DNA from: Pseudomonadota bacterium | GTDB lineage: Bacteria > Pseudomonadota > Gammaproteobacteria > Steroidobacterales > Woeseiaceae | Direction of reading: 5' to 3' | Assembly (NCBI GenBank): GCA_022573655.1 | Contig: JACZTO010000004.1 | Location: forward strand, 1-64,000 | Length of the DNA: 64,000 bases | Shown here: one piece after another, positions 26,508 to 36,081 of the stretch | Numbering within the stretch: position 1 is the stretch's first letter | Layout: each line of letters starts with the position of its first letter | The notes under the pieces: generated by a model | What the model saw: only the letters and a program-made list of their open reading frames with translations | The model's database searches: none | Told to the model about the DNA's origin: nothing | Position numbers and translations under genes: made by a program

Positions 26508-27577
26508 TAGCTGGATGCCGCACAAATATCGTGCAGGCGCGCCTCATCGTATTCGGACGTCAGATACGCATCGCCGAGTTGATTCAGCAACACGAAGTGC
26601 ATTTCGTTCCGCTTCACCTTCTTGTCTCTGGTCATCGCGGCAAGCAGATCTTCCGCACTTATTTGTGGTGGCGCGGTCGGCAACCCTGCGCGCGCAATTA
26701 AATTGCGCAATCGTGATACCTCGTTAATGTCGATACCGCTAAGCTCTGCAGCCATGACCATTCCTGCAGCAACAGCCTCACCATGGAGCCACTCACCATA
26801 GCCCAGGCAATGCTCGATCGCGTGTCCGAAGGTGTGGCCAAAATTCAATAACGCCCGACGACCTGCCTCGCGCTCGTCCGCAGCGACGATTTCGGCCTTG
26901 AGCTCGCACGAACGCTGAATCGCGTAGGCCAGCGCTTCCGGCTCTTTATCCAGTAGCGCCTGCACGTTGTCTTCGAGCCAGGCCATAAATTGCAGATCGC
27001 AAATGGCACCGTACTTTATGACTTCGGCGAGTCCGGCCTTTATCTCGCGATCCGGCAGGGTGCCGAGCGTCTGTGTGTCGATCATGACGACCTGTGGCTG
27101 GTGAAATGCTCCAATCAGATTCTTGCCCTTCTCGTGGTTCACTCCCGTCTTGCCGCCGACAGAAGAATCGACCTGCGCGAGCAACGACGTCGGCACTTGT
27201 ATGAATGACACACCGCGCATGTAGCAAGCCGCCGCAAACCCGGCGATATCGCCGATGACGCCACCGCCGAGCGCAACAATGGTTGTATCGCGACCCGCCC
27301 CCGTCCGCGCAAGTTCGTCAAGTATTGTCTGCATGGTAGCCATGGTCTTGTGTGCTTCGCCATCGGGAAGGCTGATGCTCGACGCATCGCGGCCAGCGAG
27401 GTTTGGTAGCAGGCGATCAAGATACAGATTCGCAACGGTATCGTTGCTGACAATGAGGCAATCCGAGCCTTTGACGTATTCGCTCAGATCGAAACCGCCA
27501 TCCAGCAATCCAGTCCCAATGACGATGGGATAGCTCCGCTCGCCAAAGTCTACCGTTACTGTCGTGTTCGCGCCCAT
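26507..27577 (-). CDS. aroB: 3-dehydroquinate synthase
   Basis: Second step of the shikimate pathway, converting DAHP to 3-dehydroquinate with NAD and a metal. 356 aa. Metal and substrate residues lie in GLAEVIKYGAICD, FGHTFGHAIEHCLGYGEWLHGEAVAAGM and RDKKVKRN. ALGGGVIGDIAGFAAACYMRG is the NAD loop. It lies 9 nt downstream of aroK. Both feed chorismate to the trp operon in this window. Confidence 0.97.
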   Translation of the reverse strand: MGANTTVTVDFGERSYPIVIGTGLLDGGFDLSEYVKGSDCLIVSNDTVANLYLDRLLPNLAGRDASSISLPDGEAHKTMATMQTILDELARTGAGRDTTIVALGGGVIGDIAGFAAACYMRGVSFIQVPTSLLAQVDSSVGGKTGVNHEKGKNLIGAFHQPQVVMIDTQTLGTLPDREIKAGLAEVIKYGAICDLQFMAWLEDNVQALLDKEPEALAYAIQRSCELKAEIVAADEREAGRRALLNFGHTFGHAIEHCLGYGEWLHGEAVAAGMVMAAELSGIDINEVSRLRNLIARAGLPTAPPQISAEDLLAAMTRDKKVKRNEMHFVLLNQLGDAYLTSEYDEARLHDICAASS

Positions 27578-27586
27578 GCGCGTAGG

Positions 27587-28099
27587 TTAGCTGATCTGCT
27601 CGATTATCTCATTCGCGACTGATTTGACTTTGCGGCCATCGGTCTCAACAACGAGGTCTGCGATCTCTCGATACAATGGATCGCGCTTTGCCAGCAACTC
27701 CTCCAGCGTTCCGCGCGGATTGTCATTCTCGAGCATTGGCCGTTTTCGGCCTCTCTGGGTGCGGCTGACCTGCTCGTCGACGCTCGTGTACAGATAAACA
27801 ACATAGCCTCTTCCGCCCAGGCGACTGCGGTTTTCGGGATCGACGACGGCACCACCCCCTGTGGCCAATACCACGCCATCTATCTTACTCAAGTCGTCTA
27901 TGACCGCCGCCTCACGCTTGCGGAAGCCTTGTTCGCCTTCTTTCTCGAAAATGAAAGGAATATCAACGCCTGTTCGAGACTCGATTTCGTCGTCGCTGTC
28001 AACAAAAGACAGATGCAAAGCGCGCGCCAGATACCGCCCTACAGCCGACTTTCCTGCACCCATTGGCCCTATGAGAAAGATGTTCCTGGGATGTTTCAT
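27587..28099 (-). CDS. aroK: Shikimate kinase
   Basis: Phosphorylates shikimate. 170 aa. Walker [13 protein letters not shown], the shikimate-binding DSDDEIE and FRKREA, and the [11 protein letters not shown] motif are present, with [17 protein letters not shown] as the lid. The aroK-aroB order behind pilQ is standard in Gammaproteobacteria. A strong terminator separates it from pilQ, so a promoter of its own is expected in 28100-28173. Confidence 0.96.
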   Translation of the reverse strand: MKHPRNIFLIGPMGAGKSAVGRYLARALHLSFVDSDDEIESRTGVDIPFIFEKEGEQGFRKREAAVIDDLSKIDGVVLATGGGAVVDPENRSRLGGRGYVVYLYTSVDEQVSRTQRGRKRPMLENDNPRGTLEELLAKRDPLYREIADLVVETDGRKVKSVANEIIEQIS

Positions 28100-28123
28100 T
28101 TGCTGCTTCTAAGGCCTCTAAAG

Positions 28124-28151
28124 AGAAAGCCAACCCGAAGGTTGGCTTTCT
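28124..28151 (-). terminator. Terminator of the pilMNOPQ operon
   Basis: A perfect 12-bp stem (28124-28135 with 28140-28151) has loop TTCG on the minus strand, reading AAAGCCAACC-ttcg-GGTTGGCTTT, followed by a pyrimidine-rich CTCTTT. It sits between the pilQ stop (28174) and the aroK start (28099). Confidence 0.85.
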
Positions 28152-28173
28152 GGCTCGTTCGAGATGCGGTCGC

Positions 28174-30363
28174 CTAGTAGATGTTACTACCTTCCTCAAG
28201 GATACGCGGCGTTACGAAAATCAGCAGCTCGGCTTTGTTGTCAACACGCTGCGTGCTGCGAAACAATGCGCCAACGAATGGAAGGTCGCCGAGGAAAGGA
28301 ACTTTCCTGATTACCTCACGACGTTCCGTTTCGTAGATACCACCGAGGACAACCGTCTGGCCGTCAGCCACAAGCACCTGGGTTTCTATAGAGCGAGTAT
28401 CGATGCTCGGTACTGTACCACCCAGACCACCTGTTGAGACGATTTCGCCAACACTGTCCTTATGCACCTTGAGATCCATAATGATATTGTTGTCCGGCGT
28501 AATCTGCGGTGTCACCGTCAGGCTTAGCACGGCTTTCTTGAACTGAATCGTTGTGGCCCCGGAGGAAGCAGATTGCTGGTATGGAATTTCCACGCCTTGC
28601 TCGATCTTGGCTTCCTTCTGATTGGCCGTGATGACCCGCGGTGTCGACACGATCTCACCGCGACCTTCGGCTTCCAGGGCCGACAATTCGAGGTCTACCA
28701 GGTAGTCGGTCTCGAGTATCGCGATAGAGAAACGCCCGGCTGCATCGGCAATGGGCACATTCACATTGTAACGATTCGAGAGCAGCGGCAGCTCCACGGG
28801 GAAGATCGTGCCATTGGCCGGATCCGCCAGATTGCCTATCGCAGAGTTAATCATCGTGTCGGTACCGATTCCCGATCCGGAAATTACCGTTAACCCGTCA
28901 GTGCTGTTCTCCTTGAATCCGGTAACGCCGAAGCGCACACCGAGATCGCGACTGAAATCATCATTAACCACAACGATTCGCGACTCGATCAGAACCTGTT
29001 TGATCGGGATATCCAGAGTGCGAACCATGCGCCGAATGTCCTGCAGACGCTCAGCCGTGTCCTGTACCAGCAACGTGTTGGTGCGTTCATCGACGCCAAT
29101 GCTGCCGCGCTCCGACATCATTGCGTTGCCACCACCCTCGCCGGTGATCAGTGATGCCAGGTCTGCGGCCTTTGCGTAATTCACTTGCAGGAACTCAGAG
29201 TACATCGGCTCGAGCTCGCTAATTGCGAGTTGCGCTTCGAGATCAGCGGTTTCGCGAGCGGCAATCTCCTCGGCTGGCGCGACCATAATGACGTTGCCAT
29301 TTTGACGCATGTCCAGACCCTTGGTGGTCATGACAATGTCGAGTGCCTGATCCCACGGAACATTGCGCAAGCGCAGCGTAACGCTTCCCTGAACGGTGTC
29401 GGAGACCACAATATTCTTGCCTGACGTTTCAGCCAGTAGCTGCAGTACAGCGCGTGTCTCGATGTCCTGGAAATTCAACGTCAATCGTTGACCGTCGTAT
29501 TCCTTGGTTTCGGAGAACAGGCTGGACTCAGCCCTTGTCATATCGGCGGCAGGATTAATTTCAATAGTAAATTCATTGTCCGACTGATATGCAAGTTGCT
29601 CATACTTGCCATCTGCGGAAATTACGATTCGCGTGTCGAGATTCGTGCGCAACGCATCAACCGTTGTAACCGGCGTCGCGAAGTCCCTCACGTCGAGTCG
29701 ACGCATGAGTTCGGCCGGCAAGCGCGTATCCTTGAAGATTGCAACAACGCGACCGCCTTCCTGTCGAATATCAACTGGCGTAGATGGGTCGGTCAGACGA
29801 ATAACGACCCGGCCACCGCCGTCACGTGTACGACGAAAATCAATGCTTGAAATCGCACGACTTCCTGGGGCAGCGTAAGAACGAGATTCTGTTGCAGATG
29901 TATCCGCGAACCTGGTGGTCCTTGGGCTGTAGTCATCTCCGCCACCTAACATGATGGTGACAACATTGCCGCTTCTGCTTGTTTCGTACTTGACCATGGT
30001 TCCCAGGTTCAGCACAACGCGAGTGCGTCCGTTGGCTTCAGCGGTGAGCACAGTGATCAGCGGTCCGAGATTCACGTCGCGCCGGCGCGAGGTCATTCCT
30101 AATGATGTGTTGGGCAGGTCCAGTGCAATCCGCGCAGGATTCTCGATCGTGAATGTCAGCGGCTCGGGAGCCGTGTCACTCATAATTAATTTCAGCTCTA
30201 CGCGCTGTCCGGGCAGACTCTGAACCTGAATATCTTGCAGCCGGTTACCATCCTGTGCGTTTGCCACTGCGCCGCAGAAAAGCAGTAAAATCGCCTGTGT
30301 CAATACGGCCAGTCTTGACCCTGTATTGCACTGACCGACCGTCGGTATTAATTTGAACATCAT
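28174..30363 (-). CDS. pilQ: Type IV pilus secretin
   Basis: 729 aa outer-membrane channel for the pilus. A signal peptide (cleavage near VANA) is followed by two AMIN domains (about 45-140 and 170-260) that bind peptidoglycan, an STN/N0 domain (about 305-370), an N1 KH-like repeat, and the C-terminal secretin with VPLLSNRYNVN and GQTVVLGGIYETERREVIRKVPFLGDLPFVGALFRS. The start is ATG-ATG; either codon is possible. Confidence 0.96.
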   Translation of the reverse strand: MMFKLIPTVGQCNTGSRLAVLTQAILLLFCGAVANAQDGNRLQDIQVQSLPGQRVELKLIMSDTAPEPLTFTIENPARIALDLPNTSLGMTSRRRDVNLGPLITVLTAEANGRTRVVLNLGTMVKYETSRSGNVVTIMLGGGDDYSPRTTRFADTSATESRSYAAPGSRAISSIDFRRTRDGGGRVVIRLTDPSTPVDIRQEGGRVVAIFKDTRLPAELMRRLDVRDFATPVTTVDALRTNLDTRIVISADGKYEQLAYQSDNEFTIEINPAADMTRAESSLFSETKEYDGQRLTLNFQDIETRAVLQLLAETSGKNIVVSDTVQGSVTLRLRNVPWDQALDIVMTTKGLDMRQNGNVIMVAPAEEIAARETADLEAQLAISELEPMYSEFLQVNYAKAADLASLITGEGGGNAMMSERGSIGVDERTNTLLVQDTAERLQDIRRMVRTLDIPIKQVLIESRIVVVNDDFSRDLGVRFGVTGFKENSTDGLTVISGSGIGTDTMINSAIGNLADPANGTIFPVELPLLSNRYNVNVPIADAAGRFSIAILETDYLVDLELSALEAEGRGEIVSTPRVITANQKEAKIEQGVEIPYQQSASSGATTIQFKKAVLSLTVTPQITPDNNIIMDLKVHKDSVGEIVSTGGLGGTVPSIDTRSIETQVLVADGQTVVLGGIYETERREVIRKVPFLGDLPFVGALFRSTQRVDNKAELLIFVTPRILEEGSNIY

Positions 30364-30392
30364 TCTAAATTACTCCCAGTTCCAATCAGGCG

Positions 30393-30923
30393 TTAGTCTC
30401 TAAGACCAACAGCAGCGTCTCTCTCAATGTAGCCGCCAATTCCATCAGAAATAATTTCCACCAGTGTGATTTCTGATTCGGAAATTTGCGTGATTCGTCC
30501 ATCGTTTTGCCCCAGGTAATTCCCAGGAACGACACGGTGAATCAAGCCGTCTGAAGTCCGTAGGAGCCCGTACATCGTTTCACCGATATGCAAAGTTCCC
30601 ACCATGCCAAGCGTATCCAGCGGAAAACTCTCCAGGAATTCGCGGCTGCGATCCAGAACCGGGCGTATACGATTGCTTCCGCCAGCAACCTGTGGCGTGT
30701 CCGGTCTGAACGGCGAGCGAATGCCGTCCTTATCCGCAACGTACTGGAAAGCCTCGTATAAATTCGGGTCTGGCAAGTCATCGATGCCACTGCCGGGTTT
30801 TGCCTTGATTTCGACTATGTACGCGTCCAGTTCATCCATGTCGGCGCCACAAGCGACGAGACCTGACAGCGTCACCGCCAGTATCAATATCTGCTTTATC
30901 GTGAGAGAAGCGCGCATCGTCAC
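30393..30923 (-). CDS. pilP: Type IV pilus assembly lipoprotein PilP
   Basis: 176 aa. The lipobox LVAC places the lipidated Cys at 25. The beta-sandwich domain begins around GTLHIGETMYGLLRTSDGLIHRVVPGNYLGQNDGRI, the region that contacts the PilQ N0 domain. It is coupled to pilO (ATGA) and precedes pilQ by 29 nt. Confidence 0.94.
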   Translation of the reverse strand: MTMRASLTIKQILILAVTLSGLVACGADMDELDAYIVEIKAKPGSGIDDLPDPNLYEAFQYVADKDGIRSPFRPDTPQVAGGSNRIRPVLDRSREFLESFPLDTLGMVGTLHIGETMYGLLRTSDGLIHRVVPGNYLGQNDGRITQISESEITLVEIISDGIGGYIERDAAVGLRD

Positions 30924-31519
30924 TCTGCCTCCTCGTCAAGATAACGGTAGGTCTGAGCGGTTACTTCCATGCTCAGATTGTCAAATGAATCCCCGCTTTC
31001 CGGAGTAATCGAAATGTTGTGCAGTGTCACGATTCGTGGCAACGACGCAATTCCGCTCACAAAGTTACCGATCTCGTGATAACCACCCGTCAGCCTGATT
31101 TTGATTGGCTTTTCAGCGTAAAAGTCTTTTGGTATTTCCGCCAGTGGAACAAACAACTTTTCCTGCAAACCTGCCGCAAGACCTGTCTGCGAGATGTCAA
31201 CTATCAGGCTCGGAATTTCCGTCTTGCCCGGCAATTGCCTGAGCATCGTACCAAACTGTTGTTTGATGGCGGCAAGCTGGTCTATGTAAGCGTTGTAGTT
31301 TGCCGCTTTACGTTGTTTGTTTTCAAACGTGAGCTTCAACTGCACCTCATCATCCTGCACGCGCTGCAATTGCGGTGCAGCATCCTCAATGATGAGCCAG
31401 TAGATTCCCAAGCCCGTTACCAGAGCGAAAACAATCGCGATTACAGCCGCGCGAAAAGCCAGCGGCCAACGACCAACGTCATTGATGTCAAGACTCTGGA
31501 GTTCTTCGACGATGTTCAT
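30920..31519 (-). CDS. pilO: Type IV pilus assembly protein PilO
   Basis: 199 aa bitopic inner-membrane protein. The membrane segment (about 23-45) precedes a coiled coil (DDEVQLKLTFENKQRKAANYNAYIDQLAAIKQQF) and a ferredoxin-like domain with LRQLPGKTEIPSLIVDISQTG, the typical PilO block. It pairs with PilN to form the alignment complex. ATGA overlaps join pilN and pilP. Confidence 0.94.
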   Translation of the reverse strand: MNIVEELQSLDINDVGRWPLAFRAAVIAIVFALVTGLGIYWLIIEDAAPQLQRVQDDEVQLKLTFENKQRKAANYNAYIDQLAAIKQQFGTMLRQLPGKTEIPSLIVDISQTGLAAGLQEKLFVPLAEIPKDFYAEKPIKIRLTGGYHEIGNFVSGIASLPRIVTLHNISITPESGDSFDNLSMEVTAQTYRYLDEEAE

Positions 31520-32082
31520 CCTTCGTCCTCCATATCATCTCCGAAACGTACCTGCTTCAGGTAAACAACGAACTCGGACTGACGTGATGCTCCTGCCTGC
31601 GTGGTTTCGACCCGTTCAACCTCAGGGTCGGTCAACCACTTCGATGCATCGATTTGCCGCATCAGCGCCGATACGCGCGTACTTGACTGCGCAACGCCAC
31701 GAATTTCGACGCGTGAGCCTGTTTGCTTCATTCCAGTCAGGTACACGCCTTCCGGAAGCTGTCTGACGATTTCATCGAATAAATGCACGATTTCCGGACG
31801 GCTCTTCTGCAACTCGTCAATAATTTCCATGCGCGCCAGCAGTCGTTCTTTCTGTCGCTCCAGGCCATCAATCTTGGTGATCTTCTTCTCAAGCTCTTCG
31901 ATTTCTGCTTTGAGTTTGGAGTTGCGCTGATCTTGAGCAGAAATCATTTGCGAGAAAGAGAACACTGTAAGCATGATCACGACGATGGCCGCCACAACGG
32001 CTCCGCCTGAAGCAACGCCAAAATCGCGCTGGCGTTGTTTGCGTTCCGCCTCGCGCCAGGGGAGTAGATTAATATTTGGCAT
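31516..32082 (-). CDS. pilN: Type IV pilus assembly protein PilN
   Basis: 188 aa. The PilM-binding N-terminal motif INLLPWREAERKQRQ is intact, then one membrane segment (about 24-44), a coiled coil and a ferredoxin-like periplasmic domain. It overlaps pilM as TAATG and pilO as ATGA. Confidence 0.95.
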   Translation of the reverse strand: MPNINLLPWREAERKQRQRDFGVASGGAVVAAIVVIMLTVFSFSQMISAQDQRNSKLKAEIEELEKKITKIDGLERQKERLLARMEIIDELQKSRPEIVHLFDEIVRQLPEGVYLTGMKQTGSRVEIRGVAQSSTRVSALMRQIDASKWLTDPEVERVETTQAGASRQSEFVVYLKQVRFGDDMEDEG

Positions 32083-33143
32083 TAGTCGAAGCTCCTCAAT
32101 GCAAGCCCACAGGCTGTAAGCAATGCTGTCGCATCTTTGTTCACGCCTTGTGCTTTGGCTTTCGATGAGATTTTCATTTGCCCGAGCGGGTCGCCAACTT
32201 CGGTTGGTATACCCACGCGACTTGAGATGACATCCGAAATACCCGGGATGTTGGCGCAGCCACCACAGACCAGAATCATATCCGGCTGCTCGCGGCCACC
32301 GCCTGATGCAAGGTAAAACTGTAACGATCGGCTGACCTGCTGTGTCATGTCATCAATAAACGGTTCCAGGACTTCAGGTTGATAGTTGCTTGGCAGGCCA
32401 CCTTGTTTCTTGGCGCGGCCGGCATCTTCCATCGAAAGTCCGTAGGTACGCATGATTTCCTCGGTCAGCTGCTGGCCACCGAAGTTAAAATCACGCGTGT
32501 ATATGACCTTGAGATCCTGTAGCACACTAAATGTCGTGCTGCTGGCGCCGATGTCGACAACTGCGACCGACTGCCCCATGCCGCCGTCCGGAATCTGGTG
32601 ACTCAGCAGTCGACAGGCGTTCTCGAGCGCGAAGGCCTCAACATCTACGATCTGCGTAACCAGTCCGGCCGCGGCCACAGCCGCCTGGCGCTGTTCGACG
32701 TTTTCGGTACGCGTCGCCACGAGCAACACATCCAGTAATTCGGGGTCGCCTTCATTCGCACCGATCACTTCATAATCGAAGCTCACCTCTTCCATTGGAA
32801 ATGGAATGTACTGGTCAGCCTGAATTTCAACCTGGCCCTCAAGGTCTCTTTCCGATAAAGACGCGGGCATCTGAATGATCTTGGTAATAGCTGCGTCGCC
32901 ACTGATTGCAACAGCGACATCGGTTGCCTTGGCCCCGGCGCGCTTCACGGCGCGGCGAATAGCTTCACCGACAGCCTTCGCGTCGACAATTGCCTTTTCG
33001 TTTACCGAACTTGGCGGGGTAGGCTCTGCTGAGTAGGACTCGACACGATAGCGCTTTCCGCTCTGCGAAAGCTCTATCAGTTTGACCGACGACGTCGTGA
33101 TATCGAGGCCCAGCAGCGGCTGCATTTTTTTGCCAAAAAGCAC
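32082..33143 (-). CDS. pilM: Type IV pilus actin-like assembly protein PilM
   Basis: 353 aa cytoplasmic actin-fold ATPase-like protein that binds the PilN tail. LLGLDITTSSVKLIEL and VAVVDIGASSTTFSVL are the phosphate loops, and LVCGGCANIPGISDVI the adenosine loop. The GTG start has AGAAGGA upstream. First gene of pilMNOPQ and divergent from mrcA, the standard gammaproteobacterial arrangement. Confidence 0.95.
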   Translation of the reverse strand: MLFGKKMQPLLGLDITTSSVKLIELSQSGKRYRVESYSAEPTPPSSVNEKAIVDAKAVGEAIRRAVKRAGAKATDVAVAISGDAAITKIIQMPASLSERDLEGQVEIQADQYIPFPMEEVSFDYEVIGANEGDPELLDVLLVATRTENVEQRQAAVAAAGLVTQIVDVEAFALENACRLLSHQIPDGGMGQSVAVVDIGASSTTFSVLQDLKVIYTRDFNFGGQQLTEEIMRTYGLSMEDAGRAKKQGGLPSNYQPEVLEPFIDDMTQQVSRSLQFYLASGGGREQPDMILVCGGCANIPGISDVISSRVGIPTEVGDPLGQMKISSKAKAQGVNKDATALLTACGLALRSFD

Positions 33144-33500
33144 GTGTTTTTCCTTCTAAGTCGGTAAGTTGCGAGTCAAAGATAACTAAGACCTTAGCAA
33201 GCGATTTAACTATATATCAATAAAATGTTAAATAAAACGTGACTTTGTTCACGATCCGGGAAACCAATGATAATGCGCCTGTATGTACACATTCCGTGAT
33301 CCAGTCCCCGGCCTTGAATGAGACTTGCTTATTGCAGCGCTCCGGCATCGCCGTTTATCATCAACGGCCTCAGAACTGCAGAACCGCCATTTGCCCCAAG
33401 ACGGCCATATTTCTTGCACCAACCGGACACTACCGTAGCTTTTAATAAGGTGAATAAATGCTCGTAAAACACGGGTATTCGCCGGAAACCGCCAGTAACC
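33144..33500. promoter_or_regulatory. pilM / mrcA divergent promoter region
   Basis: 357 bp without a credible gene; the ORF-track entries 33239..33445 (+) and 33249..33506 (-) have no recognisable features. The pilM side is AT-rich and offers TTGATA (33220-33215), an 18-bp spacer and TAAGGT (33196-33191) on the minus strand, about 48 nt before the pilM GTG. On the mrcA side no convincing sigma-70 promoter or ribosome site stands out. The middle shows nothing else I can name. Confidence 0.5.
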
Positions 33501-36077
33501 ATGCATAAACCATCAAAATTGAACAAGAAGCCACATCACACAACGCGTCGACGACTTATCAGGTGTCTGATCGTGCTCCTGGGACTCGGCGCCGTGGGGG
33601 CCGTTGGCGTCAGCGGCGGCATCATAGGCGCCTATTATTTTGTACAGCCCGGACTACCGGCCGCGGAGACAATTCGCCACATTCCGCTCCAGGTTCCGCT
33701 AAGAATCTTCAGCCGCGACGGCCACCTAATCAGCGAAATCGGCAAGCGTCGACGCATTCCGATCACGTTCGATGAGGTCCCGGAGCACGTGGTCAATGCC
33801 TTTGTTGCCGCCGAAGATCGTCGATTTTTTGTCCACCCCGGCGTCGATTACCGCGGCATATTGCGTGGCATCGTGCAATACCTTATCCGCGGGGAAGCGG
33901 CGAGCGGCGGCAGCACGCTGACTCAGCAGCTGGCCCGCGACTATTTTCTGAGCCGCGAGCGCAAACTGGCCCGCAAGCTCCGTGAGGCGTTTCTGGCTTA
34001 TAAGATCGAACAGGAATTTTCGAAACAGCAGATCATGGCGCTGTTTCTGAACAAGATGTTTTTTGGTCAGCGCGCCTACGGTGTGGCAGCCGCATCCCAG
34101 GTGTTCTTCAACAAGACTCTCAGCGACCTCAACGTCGCCGAGGCCGCAACATTGGCTGGAATACTGCCCGCGCCATCGCGCTATAACCCGGTGTTCAGTG
34201 CCGCAAACGCCGAGATCCGCCGCAGCTACGTTTTAGGCCGCATGCACGATCTGGATTATATCGACGATTCGGCATACGCCGAGGCAATGATGTTTCCGAT
34301 GGAATCCAAGATGCACGGTGCCGCCATCGAACTCAACGCACCGTACGTTGCCGAAATGGTGCGCAGCGACATGTTGAAGCGCTACGGCGAGGACGCCTAC
34401 AGTGCCGGATACAGCGTCGTGACATCTCTCGACTCTCGATTACAACGGGCTGCCAACTACGCATTGCGGAACGGGCTACTGGAATTTACGCGTCGACGTG
34501 GCTTTCGAGGTCCCCTCACAACGGTAGAACTGACGGCAAATACTCTCGCACTACCGTTCGACGAGTGGCCGCTCGATGTTCGCGAACCACTGCAACAATA
34601 CGCGCCAGGCGGGTTATCGGTTGTGCTCGTTACCGCAACCGCAGAGGACAACAGCGCGACCATCAGGTTTCGGGGTGGCGGCGAGGCGACGTTGCCATGG
34701 GCCGGGATCAGCTGGGCCAAACCGTTCATCGACCGCGAAAACACCGGGCCCGATCCTGAAACCGTTACTGAGGTACTGGGCGTTGGCGATATCATCTACG
34801 TCATGCCGACCGCAAACGACAGCTGGGCACTTGCAAATCTTCCGGAGGCACAGGGTGCTGTTGTCTCCATCGATCCTGGCGATGGTGCCATCGTTGCGCT
34901 GACCGGCGGATTCGACTTCACCATCAGCAAGTTCAACCGCGCGCGGCAAGCCTATCGACAGCCGGGTTCGTCCTTCAAGCCTTTTATATACTCGGCGGCG
35001 CTGGAGCACGGCAATACACTCGCGACTGTCATTCTCGACGCTCCTGTTGTCATTAGCTCGGCAGAACTTGAAGCGGTGTGGCGACCACTGAACTACAGCG
35101 GCCGCTTTTACGGCCCAACGCGCATGCGCGAGGCACTGGTGCGCTCGAGGAATCTCGTATCCGTACGCCTGCTGCTCTTCGAGACGGGCATCGGAAACGC
35201 CGTCCGTCACATCGCAAAATTCGGTTTCGGCGATGCGGCTTTGCCACGCAACGGCTCGCTCGCGCTGGGTGGCGGCCAGACCTCGCCGCTGGATATGGCG
35301 CAAGGGTATGCAACGCTTGCCAACGGCGGACACCAGGTTCAGCCGTATGTTATAGATGCAATTTTTGGGCCCGACGGCAACACGTTGTACCGCGCGGAGC
35401 CGGCAATAGTGTGCGATCGCTGTGTCGCGAACGCACCTGTCGCAGGATTCGATGACGACTTGATTGAAGAAATGAGCCTGGAGGAAATGGCCGTCGTAAT
35501 TGAGACGTACATGCCCGACGCCACGATCTCACCGGAGCTCTATGAGGGCATCAATATCGCGCCCCAGGCAATCACTCTGCAAAACGCTTTTCTGGTACAA
35601 GACATGATGCGTGACGTTGTACGTCGCGGCACCGGTCGACGAGCACTGGTTCTCGGCCGCAAAGATCTTTCCGGCAAGACCGGAACATCCAACGATCGCC
35701 GTGATGCCTGGTTTGGCGGTTTCAATGCGGACCTCGCAACTATCGTCTGGGTCGGCTACGACGATGACTTGCCGTTGGGCCCGGGCGAAGAAGGCTCCAG
35801 GACGGCGCTGCCTATCTGGATCGAGTTCATGCGCATTGCCCTCGCCGGAGTACCCGAAAATCAGATGCCGATGCCCGAAGGCATCGTGTCGGTTTTGATC
35901 GACCGCGATACCGGCTGCCCGGCACGGGCCGGTCAGGACAATACGACGTTTGAAGTATTTCGCGAAAAGCACGTTCCGGAATGCGAGCAACTGGAGCAGT
36001 TGTCAGATCCATTTAACGACGCTGACGGCCTGGACCCGGAGCCAGCGCAAGACGAAGAAGTGGAATCGATATTCTGA
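33501..36077 (+). CDS. mrcA: Penicillin-binding protein 1A (bifunctional glycosyltransferase/transpeptidase)
   Basis: 858 aa class A PBP building peptidoglycan at the inner membrane. A basic cytoplasmic tail and one membrane anchor (about 20-48) precede GT51 (about 70-240) with AAEDRRFFVHPGVD (catalytic Glu) and GGSTLTQQLARDYFLSRERKL. An OB-like insert follows, then the transpeptidase with PGSSFKPFIYSAAL (Ser-x-x-Lys), SRN and KTGTSNDRRDAW. The C-terminus is acidic (DEEVESIF). No clear ribosome site is seen before ATG 33501. Confidence 0.95.
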   Translation: MHKPSKLNKKPHHTTRRRLIRCLIVLLGLGAVGAVGVSGGIIGAYYFVQPGLPAAETIRHIPLQVPLRIFSRDGHLISEIGKRRRIPITFDEVPEHVVNAFVAAEDRRFFVHPGVDYRGILRGIVQYLIRGEAASGGSTLTQQLARDYFLSRERKLARKLREAFLAYKIEQEFSKQQIMALFLNKMFFGQRAYGVAAASQVFFNKTLSDLNVAEAATLAGILPAPSRYNPVFSAANAEIRRSYVLGRMHDLDYIDDSAYAEAMMFPMESKMHGAAIELNAPYVAEMVRSDMLKRYGEDAYSAGYSVVTSLDSRLQRAANYALRNGLLEFTRRRGFRGPLTTVELTANTLALPFDEWPLDVREPLQQYAPGGLSVVLVTATAEDNSATIRFRGGGEATLPWAGISWAKPFIDRENTGPDPETVTEVLGVGDIIYVMPTANDSWALANLPEAQGAVVSIDPGDGAIVALTGGFDFTISKFNRARQAYRQPGSSFKPFIYSAALEHGNTLATVILDAPVVISSAELEAVWRPLNYSGRFYGPTRMREALVRSRNLVSVRLLLFETGIGNAVRHIAKFGFGDAALPRNGSLALGGGQTSPLDMAQGYATLANGGHQVQPYVIDAIFGPDGNTLYRAEPAIVCDRCVANAPVAGFDDDLIEEMSLEEMAVVIETYMPDATISPELYEGINIAPQAITLQNAFLVQDMMRDVVRRGTGRRALVLGRKDLSGKTGTSNDRRDAWFGGFNADLATIVWVGYDDDLPLGPGEEGSRTALPIWIEFMRIALAGVPENQMPMPEGIVSVLIDRDTGCPARAGQDNTTFEVFREKHVPECEQLEQLSDPFNDADGLDPEPAQDEEVESIF

Positions 36078-36081
36078 CGCC

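Noticed and set aside
33239-33506. Small ORFs in the pilM/mrcA gap (33239..33445 + and 33249..33506 -)
   Set aside because: Overlapping frames on both strands, no ribosome sites, no recognisable domains, and composition typical of non-coding sequence.
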